A DNA stretch of 64,000 nucleotides from Icerya purchasi (lineage: Eukaryota; Arthropoda; Insecta; Hemiptera; Monophlebidae), in contig CM077115.1 in assembly GCA_039619475.1 (NCBI GenBank), positions 448,125,292 to 448,189,291 on the forward strand, written 5' to 3'. Each line of letters starts with the position of its first letter. The stretch's first letter is position 1. Under the pieces are notes generated by a model that saw only the letters and a list, made by a program, of their open reading frames with translations, had not been told where the DNA came from and did no database searches. The translations under genes and the position numbers were made by a program. Of this stretch, positions 35,691-47,727 are shown piece after piece.

Positions 35691-36812
35691 TTACTTACCT
35701 ATTGTTTGAAATAAATCGGCAGGAATAAAGATTTTTAAATAATGAAATTTGATATCGCGAGCTTAAAGTCAATATTTTTAGGATATACCAAAAAAATTTT
35801 AAAATCTTTTGTACTCACTTTATAAATTCACAATAATACGGGAGCAAAATAAACACAACCGTTCACAGTAAGTGTCTATGTAAAATTGAATATTTAAAAT
35901 TCTGAATGCATTTTGTAGACTGGGTTGTGACCTATGCTTACATAAATATGTACAAAATAATACTTATTAAACTATTTCTTTATGTTTCTTTATGTATAAT
36001 TGCATTACAGCATATGAATTTGTAAACCGATAATAATAATACATTCATTACACCTTAACGATAATAGAAATAATAAAATTGAAACGTAACTGTATAACAA
36101 TATTGAAAAAATATTAATAACAGCGTGGCAATAATAATAAAATAAATAATAGTAACTGCATTAATGTTTTGATGCAAATTAATATAATATTAGCAGTGAT
36201 AAAAATAACATGTATGTAAGTCAACAGGCAGTGATAAATACTCTTTATGTATTTAAATACAATTGTATATTTGAATGCATACATTCTCATCATGAATGTA
36301 TATATTCTCATCAAAATTCACACATACATTTACATACACCGCTACATAAGTGTAGATAAGGACAGATATGGGGGTTGCACCACTCCCGAAACATTGGGAA
36401 GTTCAGTTGTACTGATAAAATTTTCGTTTTATTTGTGAATTCATTGGTTGTTTTTTTTGTCCTTTTTTGGAAAATTCCTCGATCTTACTAGAAATGACCG
36501 AAAGCACAAAAGACGCATCCCTGATATACGATGAATTTGTCGCGCAATGAAGTTGTCCAATTTTAGCTTTTTAATTATTGAAATAGACAAAAAGATCAGG
36601 TGTAAAAGAGCAAGTTTAAATAATTTTGGACGACAACAATAAGCGAGGAGGATATCGGCACGCGGAAGGTGCAATTTCCGTGGCGCGACGTCGTGCAGAC
36701 GAGTGGCAGCAGCGAATCTAGCACGCCAAAGAAGAACATTTTTAATGTTTGTGTGTGTGTGTGTGTGTTAATTAAAACAGCACAATTTTAATATTCGTTT
36801 CAGAATTCCAAA
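35691..36812. other. No gene recognised
   Basis: AT-rich, with a GT repeat near 36750-36768. The left end of the following hAT element must lie here or nearby, but no matching terminal repeat could be found. Confidence 0.4.
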
Positions 36813-39800
36813 ATGAAAAGGAATAGAAAACAAACATCGCTCCTGAATTTTCTTCCGAAAAGGTCAAAAGGTGACAACTATGCTTCATCAGACACCCCCG
36901 CACTTTCTTGTACTAGGCACGCTCATAATATCAATGGCTCTATTTTGCCATTGTCAATTAACACTACTAACCAATAAGGTGCACGTTTTTATGCTGGTGA
37001 TTGTGACGTGGATGCTAACAGTAATGGTACTGGTAATTAATTGAAACCAGAAACACGAAATTTATAAAGATATTTCTCAAATTATTGGGACAAATTTATC
37101 TGACTCGGATCGAGAAAAAATTTTGAGGAACAATTGGGTTCCAGGAAATGATTTTAGATTCCCTACATAAAACTTTTCCTTTGAGTGCTTTTTCATTGTC
37201 ATTTTTATTCTTACTTATTTTATTTTTTTCTTGATCTTTCCTCAATGTCTATATATTCTTAGTATTATCGTTCTTCGATGATACTAGAGATCGTAGTCTC
37301 GATTGTTCAGCGCGTCTGTCCTCACTTACAGAGTGCCGTACCACCAAGGGCACGGGAGAACACGAGTCATTCTGTATTGCTACAGAAGACCGCCTATTGC
37401 CCGATGCACTCTTTCGTGTATATCCCATAGCAGCATTTAAAAGTGGTGATTTTGCCTTCCACTGGATTTTCTGTTGGGGTTTACTCCCCCGACCGAAAGG
37501 ACACGGTAGTTTGAAGGCGCCGGATACTCGCTCTAGATCGAAATAATCAATCCGATGGGGGCACATTTGTTACAGGTGAGTTGCTGATAGTCTGCTGTTG
37601 TAATGCAGTGATAATGCTTAACGGTATTTATTAGAAGGAAAACCTTCGTCAAATGCCTCCGTTTTCCTATCAGCTATGTATTTTGTGAGTTTTGATATTT
37701 AGTTTTTCTAATCAACGCTAAGCCCGTCGAATAGAAAATTACCACCCTGTGTACGACGTGGACGTACAGAACTCACGTGGTTGCTGTTTCGTTTCTCCGC
37801 CGATGAGACTAGCACCTGTGTGACAATCGAGTGAATATTTACTAGAGAAGGTAGCTCTAGTTACAGCAACCCGTGCCCCAAAATCAGCCAGATGCCAACG
37901 TATATATATATATAGTGTTCGTCATGTGCAACCTTCCGAATGGTAAATGCTACCTCTATGATGATGACACAACTTTCAAGCGGTAAGGGATGTAAGTTCC
38001 TTTCAAAAAAGAGTTCAAATGGCTGAGATACTCCAAAAAAAAAAAGAAGACAGCGCATACTGTAAATATTGCGCTTTATTTGCCACCGAATATCAAGGAC
38101 AGGATCCCATCAAAAACCTGAGAGTTTAGTAAGCGAAGGATTCGGAAAATGGAGAAAAGCGAAAGAAACGTTTAGGCATCATGCAACGCTTCAATGTCAT
38201 AGAAAGTGTCAAGAAATGGCACAAAGTTTTCTCTCTGTTTTCGATGGCAAGCAAAAGGCCATTCAACAGCAACTTAGCTCCGAGTTTGCAAAAAAAAAAC
38301 AGGAGAATATTACTCGTAAAAATGATAATTTTATGCGGGCGTGAAGAACTCACTTTGTGAGGTCACTCTGAATCAGGAAACGTTCTCGAAGATAATGAGA
38401 GTAACGATGGAAAATTTTGGGCACTCACTCTTGCGGTTCCGTATAAACGCGGGAGACACACATTTAGAGAGACACATCCGTCTGGACAAAGAAACGCGCA
38501 CTATATGAGCGCTGCGATACAGAATAAAGTAACTAATATTTTGATAAAAGATGCTCTTGTTGACAGAGTTAATCGGTCGTTCGCCTTTTCACTATTATGT
38601 GACGAGACTACAGATAACTCGGGACCGGAGCAATTGTTACTATGTCGTCGCTAATATAGATCCAGACAAGATTCTTTGGATTTTATGGACTTTATCCCAG
38701 CAAAAGACCTCACAGGCGAAGGCATTGCCTGAACTATTTTGAACCATTTAGGCGCACTTGGCGTAAACATGAACGCGCTGATTAGGGACAAGGCTATGAC
38801 GGCGCTTCCGCTATGAGTGGAAATTTTAATGGTACCCAAGCAGTAATTAAAATGTACACTGCGGCGTTCATTCCTTTAAATCAGTAATTACAGACACGTG
38901 TAAAGTTCGGGATTTATCTAACTGTTTTGGAATTATAAGCTCAATAGGCAATTTCTTTCGGATCTCGTCACTAATTCAAAACAAATATGCCGGAAAGTAA
39001 AAGCCTCATTGCATACACGCTGGGTCCGAAAACATGACAGCGTGATCAGATTTGACGAACTGTTGATTCCTACTGCGGAAGCTCTTGAACAGTTAAAAGA
39101 AACAGGAAACCGCGAAACATTTCAAGTGACTGCAGCGATAGCATGTAACAATTTTTTTGGATTACTCTAAAGATTGCGGTGAAGATTTTTAAAATCACGG
39201 TTACTCTGTGCACGTTCCTGCAAGGAGCTGACAGTTGTCGCTTGCCTATAAGCATAATGTGATAAATGTAATAAGCAAGATTCGTAAAAATGATATTGAT
39301 CACTTCTGCCAGAGATTTGCAAGTACTTCTGATGTTGCCAAAAAATTAAATGGGCAAGATGATCACAAAATCTCCGTGCCTAGTTGGTCGACAATCAAAC
39401 CGAAATAATGTTCAAGCTGATATAGCAGAAGAATACTTTTATACTTTTGACGGACTTAATTTATACCAATTCTTATAAGTCATTTGACTGAACGTTTCAC
39501 AAATCACAAATCTGTTCTGAGTGACAAAATCGGTTCCGAAACAATGCGTCAGCTATGCAATGAAGGACTTTAATCAGCTTCTCACTTTTTATGAGCCAAT
39601 TTTGCCAGAACATGTCTCCAGTTTCGAGGGTATGAATTCACCATATGGAAAGTTCCAAAAAAAAAAAAAGAAAGACCGGCTTCAGTCATCCAAACCGTGG
39701 AGAATTGTGAGCAATCATTGTTTCCCACAATAAATCAATTACTCCGAAGAATGCTGCTTACATGACCTGTAAGTACTTGTACTTCAGAACGTATTTTTTC

Positions 39801-40370
39801 AACACTGCGGCGTTTAAAAAATTATCTGACGAACAAAGTGTTAAACGAACGTCTTACACGACGTTGACACTGTTAAGTATTCACAGGAATGTTGTCAATG
39901 TGGATGCTGTAGCAGTTATGCGCAAATGTATGGTCTCGCACAACAGAAGAATAAAATGATAACATTTTGCACGCATAGTTTGTGAATAATTATAGCAGAA
40001 AATATACACTTTTACTTATTTGATTGGAATTGTAACAATAAAGAATATCTCTTTAAAATTTCATTAAATGGTTTTCATTCCAAATGCTATTCAGTAAAAT
40101 AAGGAAAAGGTAAAACTTTTTAAAATTGTTTCAATCTATTCTTACTTCCTTATATGAAATCTAGAAAGATGCAGACCTATGGCTGACCCGTCTGAAACGG
40201 GAAATTTAGCGTTATTGTTGAAGACACTGTTTACGTATGTGCATCGCGAAATATCGCAACCATTTTTATCGCAATTTGAAAGGTGGTCGTCTCGCCAGCC
40301 AACTAGCCCTGAGCTGGACCTCTTCATCCCCCCTCGCCAGTCTTCGAACAAAATCCTGGCTACGCCACTG
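36813..40370 (+). mobile_element. hAT element (DUF4371/ZMYM1-like), decayed
   Basis: The frame starts MKRNRKQTSLLNFLPKRSKG, a usual N-terminus of ZMYM1-like hAT proteins, and continues with IIGTNLSDSDREKILRNNWV. Later come a TTF-type zinc finger stretch (TAYCKYCALFAT-like, frameshifted), LLCDETTDNSGPEQLLLC (first catalytic Asp block) and TSERIFSTLRRLKNYLTNKV (dimerisation domain). The right end reads CTGGCTACGCCACTG, the inverse of the CAGTGGCGTAGCCAG hAT terminus. Dozens of stops and shifts make it a dead copy. The left terminus was not found. Confidence 0.82.
37166..37984. other. About 0.8-kb foreign segment inside the hAT
   Basis: hAT similarity stops after the block ending NDFRFP and resumes at FKKEFKWLRYSKK-type residues, so the segment between was inserted. 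It holds a 105-codon minus-strand ORF at 37249-37566, more GC-rich than its surroundings, that I do not recognise. No terminal repeats were found. Confidence 0.45.
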
Positions 40371-41659
40371 TACCGCTGCACGTTTACTTTCATTCATATA
40401 CATGATGGATTACATGTACACATATCGTACATGTATGCTGATACATGTGAACTAGTACCCAGACGAACGAATCTATTCGTGCACGTTCACACATTAGCAC
40501 TGAACGCAGTCACTTACAGTGTACATGGTAAGTTTTAACTACAAAACTAAATGTTTGCACGAATGACCATGTATGCTATGAAAAAAGAACTTCAGCATCC
40601 AAATAATAAAGCGGAATTAAAATCCGCTTATAACCAATTTCAATCGTTGCATTCACAGCTAAACACGTATATGTTGTAAAACATCCGTATTTAGACATCT
40701 GCGTATTTAATAATAATACATACACAAATTTGTGTAATAATTATACCTAGTCATACCGTTCATATATATATAAAATACGCACAATCAGTTTTAAAACAAT
40801 AATATAATTATTTAATTTATGAAAAAAGGTTTCATTGATCTTTTCTTTTTTCTTTTCTTTATTGGTTGACGATTTTGGTTCAGTTATGGTTTATGGGGTT
40901 ACGATCCTCTTTTCTTTTTATTATTTAATTATAGTATTTTTGATTTGTTATTAGCTATACCATGGTTGTAAATGGACATACTAATATATACATATTGTTG
41001 TGAAACCACGAATGCTGGTATGGTTGTTTAAGAGCGATTTATTATAATTAAAAACAAATAAGAAAAATTAACGTAAAATCTGACTAGGTTGTGTTCTCTG
41101 TCATATCTTTTCAATTATAATTCAATTCTTAATAATGCATTCATGCGGGAAAGTAACGTAATTTTAAAGTAAATAACAATGTGAAAACAGAGAATCAATG
41201 TAAAATTAATAATGAAGGAATTCCGTACTTTTTTTAACCGCAGATGAGACGGAAATTTTGAATTGAACACTTTCGGAAATTAAAGTTAATGTTAATCGAT
41301 TAATATTATTATTATAAAATATTTATCTGCGATTAAATAGCTACACTAGCGGGGTTCGGCGTTGAACAGCGGCGAGATCACATTCATCGACCGGGGTAAA
41401 TCTGTCTGCTTATATATAGTTTGTGTTGTCTATGTGCTGTCGGACGGTGTGATCGCTGTTCATTCGCCGTGAGCGTGTAGATTCACCGTTTAAGGCCAGT
41501 ATCATCGTCGTTTTATCGAATTTTTATGTGTTTTTGAAAAGTAGTTTTTTTATTGTTATTGAGTCGGTTTGATGGCTCTGGCGCCGGAATTTAAGATACC
41601 TGTATAGTACGGAGGAACAGGGTTGTTGAAATCAGTATTTCAGTTCCAGAATTGTTACA

Positions 41660-41710
<51 letters not shown>

Positions 41711-42003
41711 TGTGGCCTAATTGGTTTGGTATTAGAAAAAAAAAGATCTAGTCAGTCGAATGGAACTCTGCCCTGCAACAACAACCCAGAACACAAACAT
41801 TCGTGTAAAGAAATTAAAATCAAAGATGAAGGAAATAATGAAATGTCAGTATATGGTAGCATTAAACTAAATGATCAGAATAAATTCTCTGCTAAAATTA
41901 ACAACAATAGTAATTTCTCATCAGTGGTATTAGTGTTAAAATTTTAAAACTTGCATGGAGGATTATTTTTTCTTTTGGGGGGAGGGGCTATGGAGGATAT
42001 AAT
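40371..42003. other. No gene recognised
   Basis: AT-rich intron sequence with a TA microsatellite at 41662-41707. The 79-codon ORF at 41708-41947 has no recognisable motif. Confidence 0.4.
41662..41707. repeat. TA microsatellite
   Basis: About 23 uninterrupted TA units. Confidence 0.95.
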
Positions 42004-42127
42004 AAGGAAAACTATTTACGGTAGACACCAAGTTTAAAAAATTAATCTTAAAACTTAAAATTTAATTTAAAGTTTTAAGATTAATTTTTTAAACATGGTG
42101 TCTACCGCAAATTGTTTTCCTAATTCC
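42004..42127. repeat. Long hairpin with arms of about 53 bp
   Basis: The left arm contains ACGGTAGACACCAAGTTTAA and the right arm its inverse with a few mismatches (TTAAACATGGTGTCTACCGC). The inner part, TTAATCTTAAAACTT and its inverse, matches exactly. The loop is about 13 nt. Confidence 0.9.
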
Positions 42128-42741
42128 TTGTGTTGTTTGGCTTGTTATTGGCTGGTCGAGCTTCTCCGTTAAAAGGCTCTGGTTTATTCGCTAATATATG
42201 TGTTTCAATATTCGATTATATTAAGTAATGTGGTTTTTCTCTCTTCTAATGTTACATGGTTTTTTTGTTTTCTTTTAAACTTTTTTTATAAACAAAAAAA
42301 TAAAAATCAGCAAATTATCAATTATTATTGATATTTTTATTATTTTCAAATTTCTTTTTTCAACTCTCGCTCTATTATAGTACATAATTTCCTACGTTCA
42401 ATTATTTTCTAATCATTCTATAAATCTATGCAATTTCACACGGTTATTCAAGAACACTCATTGGACAAGAGTCGGAAGATTGTAACCAAGTTGTCGCCCT
42501 CGAAATAGCGTACAGGTACATACCTCTTTACAGGTAATAATAATAATGTTATTAGTATTAGGTTAGGATTCTCCCCTAATTGTCTCTTTTTTTTCCCCTT
42601 AATTTACAATCCCTAAGTGTCTCTATGGTTCTCCAAAATTTCGAACGCATTTACATGTTTCGACGTAGAGTATTTTTACAAGTATTTCAGGTAAGAATGA
42701 AAAATGATGAATCCGATGTAAATCACGTAAACTATACTTAC
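42128..42741. other. Intron sequence, no feature seen
   Basis: AT-rich up to the exon donor; no coding signal. Confidence 0.4.
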
Positions 42742-42949
42742 CGACCACTTGTAAATATCCTACTTGACTGATAACGGGATTCGTGTTAATTTGACACATG
42801 TAATAGCCTCGATCTTCCTGACGAACATGTTTCACATGCAAAAACCACGTACCATCCACCGTGGTAGTCACCTTTAACCTGTCCATTCGTTTAATTACAT
42901 ACTTTTGAATAGTTAAAATCATTTGTTTGTCAATATGAATCCAGGCCAC
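42742..42949 (-). CDS. Exon b: rest of Ig domain 1, DIP/lachesin-like protein
   Basis: The acceptor is ACTTGTAG|GTGGCC and the donor is GTCG|GTAAGT, a strong consensus. The 208-nt exon continues exon a in phase 0 and ends in phase 1. It begins VAWIHIDKQMILTIQKYVIK, with the core tryptophan, and continues to TWFLHVKHVRQEDRGYYMCQ, with the D.G.Y.C motif and the second cysteine, then INTNPVISQVGYLQVV. This is among the most conserved stretches of DIP/lachesin proteins and is the strongest single identification in the window. There is no stop or frameshift. Confidence 0.93.
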
Positions 42950-44228
42950 CTACAAGTTTACATTACATCGGAATAAATACTTAGAATCTATTCAGTTATA
43001 ATACATGCATATTTATTATGTAAGCTTACTTATATTCCGCGTCTACAATATTATTTATTTATTTTGTTAGGGCTTTCGCGCTTTTTTTTCCCTTATTCAT
43101 TTTGTAAGCGCAGTTCCCCAAAATATCTATTTTTAAAATGTAACATTAAAAATTTTAATTTTAAATCTTTTTAAAATCGGCTACTTAATTATTCACGATT
43201 ACCAACGGAGTTAAATATTCGGTAATAAATAAATTATCAGTTTAAGTAAAATCTACATAGTCTGTATAATGTCCTATTTTCTTTTATTTTGGTTGGTTTT
43301 TGCGTTGTCCAGGTGACTTGTTTTGCAGTAGTTCAAACCGTAATCACAAAAATTGAATTACTATATTGCTCCTTGATTGTGGCTTAAGAAATTAGTCGGC
43401 ATAGTTTAATATTCTGTATAAATGCGTTCTTTTGGAGGGGGGTCGTAATATAAATGCGTTATTTTATCTCCGTATTTTTCATGACCTTGCTTATTTGCAC
43501 GAAGGTTATATGATAGTTTTTCTTACATTCTAGATGTGTCGGTCATTATTGTTTTCTTTCTTCCTGGTGTCATAGACTGTGCATTGTTTAATCAGCGTCA
43601 TTTTAACCTACTTTCTGGTGATTAGTTTAGAGAATACACAACTTTTTATTATTTTTATCTTTTCTTGATTCATTTTGATCTTTCATAGTTTTTTGAAATA
43701 ATTTCCCTATTTTAATTTTTCTAATCATTACTTGGAAAGAAACTTTTTCCTCTAATTCTGTTTTTAAACCTTTAGAAATCATTTCTCATTTTCAAATACT
43801 TGCTTGTAATTTCATTCATTTCTTTTTGGTGTATATTAATAGCGATTTTCTGAATACTACAATCCTGCCAAAGATTTCACGTAGGTAAAATGTAGAAATT
43901 GCGTGGAATTCTTTTTCTTATCGTTATTAATTAACGGAGCTTTGATAAGCACAGAAAAATATTATATAAACTGATGAGTTTTTAGACCAACGGTTTCAAA
44001 TTGCTCAGTTTCTTAATGAAAATTCGCCAACTTTGATCGAGAAATTTATTAACACACTTAATATATTTTTGCGCTCATCTAAACGTTGCATGACGTGTGG
44101 ACTAGAAACACTTAGGATAGGTTTTACATTAATTATTATTATTATTCGTATGCCTACGGGTATCAATAAAGGAAGAGGGTTTGAATCAGCGAACAAATTA
44201 CTATTACTAAACGACCTAACCAATAATT
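42950..44228. other. Intron sequence, no feature seen
   Basis: AT-rich; short overlapping ORFs at 44005-44230 lack motifs. Confidence 0.4.
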
Positions 44229-44243
44229 AACAAAGGTCAGTAT

Positions 44244-44349
44244 TTTTTTTTTTTTTTTACGGCCCGACTTTAATTCACTATCAAGCCATTTAGCCACCAA
44301 CCAGTTAATATAAGAATACTGCCAACTAATGAAAGATACATAATATTTA
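44244..44349 (-). mobile_element. Short retroposed insertion with 15-bp duplication
   Basis: AACAAAGGTCAGTAT occurs at 44229-44243 and again at 44350-44364. Between them are about 16 T and some 90 bp. Read on the minus strand, this is a short body with an A-tail, typical of a 5'-truncated retroposon. The body is not recognised. Confidence 0.85.
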
Positions 44350-44398
44350 AACAAAGGTCAGTATCACGTATGAATTTTCATGTTTGCATCGTCACCAA

Positions 44399-45050
44399 CT
44401 ATATATATATATATATTGTTATACATGTTATACTGTAACGGCAAGATTTTATAGCCACTCTCAATTTGATAATCTCTTCCCAGTCGCCCTCCAGAGCTCG
44501 TCTCCGACATTCCTTCAGGACACGATTCATTGTCTGTTCCATCTTTCCACAGTTGCATGCCGCTTCATTTTTGATTCCATATCTCTTCATCATTCTCCCC
44601 TTCCATGTTTCGTTCGGAAACGGTTCAACCTTGTACAAATGCTTCTTGGTAGGACAAAGTCTAGTGGCTTGTCATCTGGATTGAGAACGATCCCTGTTTG
44701 GATTGTTCTGACTCCATTTCTTTCTCTACTCCTAAATCTCATTAAAATTCTCGGCGATCCGTTTCGTCTGTGTTTTGATGTATTGTGTCAGATCTCTATA
44801 TTTTCCTTATGGTTTACCCATTTTTTAACGGCTGTTTCTTTTCGTCGTAACTCTGAAGGCATGATGTTGCTTAGTATTGGTAACCATGCTACTGGAGCGG
44901 ATCTCAAGGTGCCTGTCATCATACTCACGATTGAATTTAGTTATTTCATTTTTTTTGAGGAGGAGGACGTCAACGGGTGCATTAGTTCCAGACCGAAGGA
45001 AAGAATAGTAGAATCAGATATTTACACAGTATCAAAAGTAGCAAACTGAA
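44399..45050 (-). pseudogene. LINE ORF2 C-terminal region with Cys-rich end
   Basis: Leftward, shifting frames give TGTLRSAPVAWLPILSNIMP and SELRRKETAVKKW, then MKRYGIKNEAACNCGKMEQT and MNRVLKECRRRALEG. A 'TG.L..TP...L..L..I.P...RR' block followed by 'C.CG..EQT..H....C' is the usual C-terminus of a family of insect non-LTR RT proteins, also present at 57187-58347. A short TA repeat ends the fragment. Confidence 0.65.
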
Positions 45051-46589
45051 AGGACTTCAAGGGACTGGTATGGCAGCGGAAGAAGAAAAAGAAAGGATAA
45101 AAGACGTGTAATAGAGTGAAGGGACGTTCGGCAGCGATAGGAGGCATGATCAGATACTCTATAACTTTCTGAAACAAAAGTCGCTATTGCGTGTCGGAAT
45201 CCGTCATGTTGGATTTCTATTGATTTAAAATTTTTCCTGTAATTATCTCTTTAAACGTTACATATGAATTTCACAGTTCGATCGGAAGTATTACCCCAGA
45301 TGTATAAATATATTACGTCAGACAATAAAGTTGGTGAATGCCCAAAATTATGATTTTTTGACACTCGTACTACCTCGGAAACGATTCTATCTAGATGTAT
45401 AAAATTTTAAATACTGCTTCTTTTTGGTAACCTTACTTCCTTGAAAAAATTCACACCCGCGAGGTTGTTGGAAAAGGCTCGAAGTCGTTCGTGAAATATT
45501 GCAAACAGTGTGCATGTTTTGCGAGAACTTGGTCTGAACTGAGTGCTCAAACGTCTAAACATAAATTATTGCGAATATATGGAAAAAAACGTTCAATCGT
45601 GTAAATATATATTAATAGGTGGTAATTGCAAAAGTCAAAATTTAAGCTGAAATTAAAATTTAAAACAGAAATCATAATACTCTGTTACTTTATACAGGAA
45701 ATTGGGAGACATATTGACATGAAGGGGCAGCAGAAATGTCTGTACCGATGATGACATGTAACAAAACGGAATCTTTGAAACATCGAGGAGCTAAAATACG
45801 CTGAATATTGCAGAACTTGTCCTTCTTAAGGGGTAAAATATAGCGGTGAATTTTTAATAAACGATATAGAAAAGAACGCGATTAAAATAAAACATCGCGA
45901 TTTCTACGCATAAACCGAAAGGAATAATTTAAGACATTTCGAATCATTTTATCATCGCTCGCAATAAACGAATATGATGTTGTATCAGAGCGCTACCTAA
46001 CTTTTTTGGAAAAAAATATTATAAATCTAGTTCTGAAAGAAATATTTTTGAAAGGTTTTTAAATATTGAAAACCAGTTTCGAGGGTACACCGCGTCGCGA
46101 ATGCAGTCGACTTTTGTGCGTTTCGCATGCGACCAGCCAATATGGAATTTCAAAAAAGAAAACAAACAGTATCGCGTAAAAATATTCGGCAGATCTCATC
46201 CAATCAATTGCCTCTTTTCGGTTCACACAAGCCCGGGGTCGGTCCCCAATCTATGTACATTAGCGAAGTGTTAAATCTACACTCGTAGCTAGTCATACAA
46301 CAAAACGCAAATGCATAGAAAATAACTTAATATGGGTTACAAAAATTGTTAAAAGTAGTTCGAACCTCCCTAATTCTTACTGTGGTGGGGGGGGCATTGT
46401 TATTGGCTGTAAGCAGTCAATCACACAAACGTATTAGCAAAGTAAAAAAAAAAAGGGAAAATATACAGATATAGTTGTGAGTTATGATGATAGACAATCT
46501 CAATATCCTACTTAATAATAAACCGTTACGATTCAAAAATAGCGTTATCAACGGACGGCATACCAGCCTGATGAGCAATGTCCATTTGA
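45051..46589. other. No gene recognised
   Basis: AT-rich with a G-run near 46387. No reading frame or repeat of note. Confidence 0.4.
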
Positions 46590-47727
46590 TGGTTGGTAAT
46601 AGTCAGTTTGGTTTTAGACCAGGGCTTAGCACCAGAGAAGAGCACTTCTAGCATTTAATTTACTGATGCAAAAAAGCTTAGACCAGCAGAAAACCATTTT
46701 TACTTATGCTTTCTCGATTATCGCAAAGCGTTCGACAAAGTCAGGTCAATTCTCAGAACACATACAAATTAAGCGAGGTGTTAGACAGGGATGCATACTT
46801 TCTCCACTGTTATTCAACATTTATGCGGACAAGATTTTCAATGAAGCACTAACTAATATGGATATTGGGATTAAAGTTAATGGTCAATACATTAACAACA
46901 TCCGCTATGCTGATGATGCAGTGTTGATTGCAGACTCAGCTACTGATCTACAAACTATTCTTGATCGAGTAATTAACAGCAGTCAAAAATGTGGTCTTCA
47001 ACTAAACATTTCCAAAACGTAAAATCTATGCTAATAAACAAAAATGACCGGATTATTAAATTAGACCTGAATGCGAATAATCAAAGAATAGACAGCAAGT
47101 AAAAAAATTTAAATATCTCGGGTGCTATTAAACATCGAATTTATACCCTGAGACAGAAATTAAACAAAGATGCGAACATGCGCACACTGCTTTTGGAAAA
47201 CTGAAAAAGCTGTTAACAGATAAATCATCAAACTTGGAAATTCGGAAAAGACTAATGAAATGCTGTATCTGGCCTATTATGCTCTATGGGCTGGAAGCTA
47301 CAACGTATATTCCGGGAAAGTACTCTACTACTTGGAGGCATGCGAAATGTGGCTTTATCGTCGCGTGCTTAAGATTCCTTGGACAGCGCTTATAAGAAAC
47401 GAAGATGTATTAAAATCTATTCAAGAAGAAAGAATGATGCGCCGAATAATCGAAGAAAGGAAAATAAGATACTTTGGACGCACATAATCAGAGGAGAAAG
47501 ATATGAAATCATCCGGCTTCTTCTATAAAGGGAAAATTGAAGGAAAAAGAGGAGTGGGACGCAGAAAACTATCTTGGACCCAGGACATTCGGAATTGGAC
47601 CGGAATAACATCTATAGAGAGTTTAGTTCAAGCTGCTAGAAATAGGGATAATATATGATCAACATCTCCTATGATGGTCGCTACGCACGGTAACCGTGTA
47701 CAGCATTTTGAAGAAGAAGAAGAATAA
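46590..47727 (+). pseudogene. RTE-like LINE, RT to 3' end, internally deleted
   Basis: QFGFRPGLSTREEHF (RT block 3) is followed by an FDKV-type block (frameshifted) that passes directly into FSEHIQIKRGVRQGCILSPL, so the segment between was deleted. Then come NNIRYADDAVLIADSATDLQ with intact catalytic residues, MLYGLEATTYIPGK-type residues, EACEMWLYRRVLKIPWT and RRIIEERKIRYFGRT, then KRGVGRRKLSW and a terminal (GAA)n. The endonuclease is absent. The (GAA)n tail and motif order match the fragment at 8398-8960. Confidence 0.8.

Noticed and set aside
40142..40538. ORFs on both strands at the right end of the hAT
   Set aside because: Non-coding terminal region of the element; no protein motif.
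44384..45049. 221-codon plus-strand ORF with hydrophobic runs
   Set aside because: The minus strand encodes the Cys-rich end of a LINE ORF2; the plus frame has no motif.
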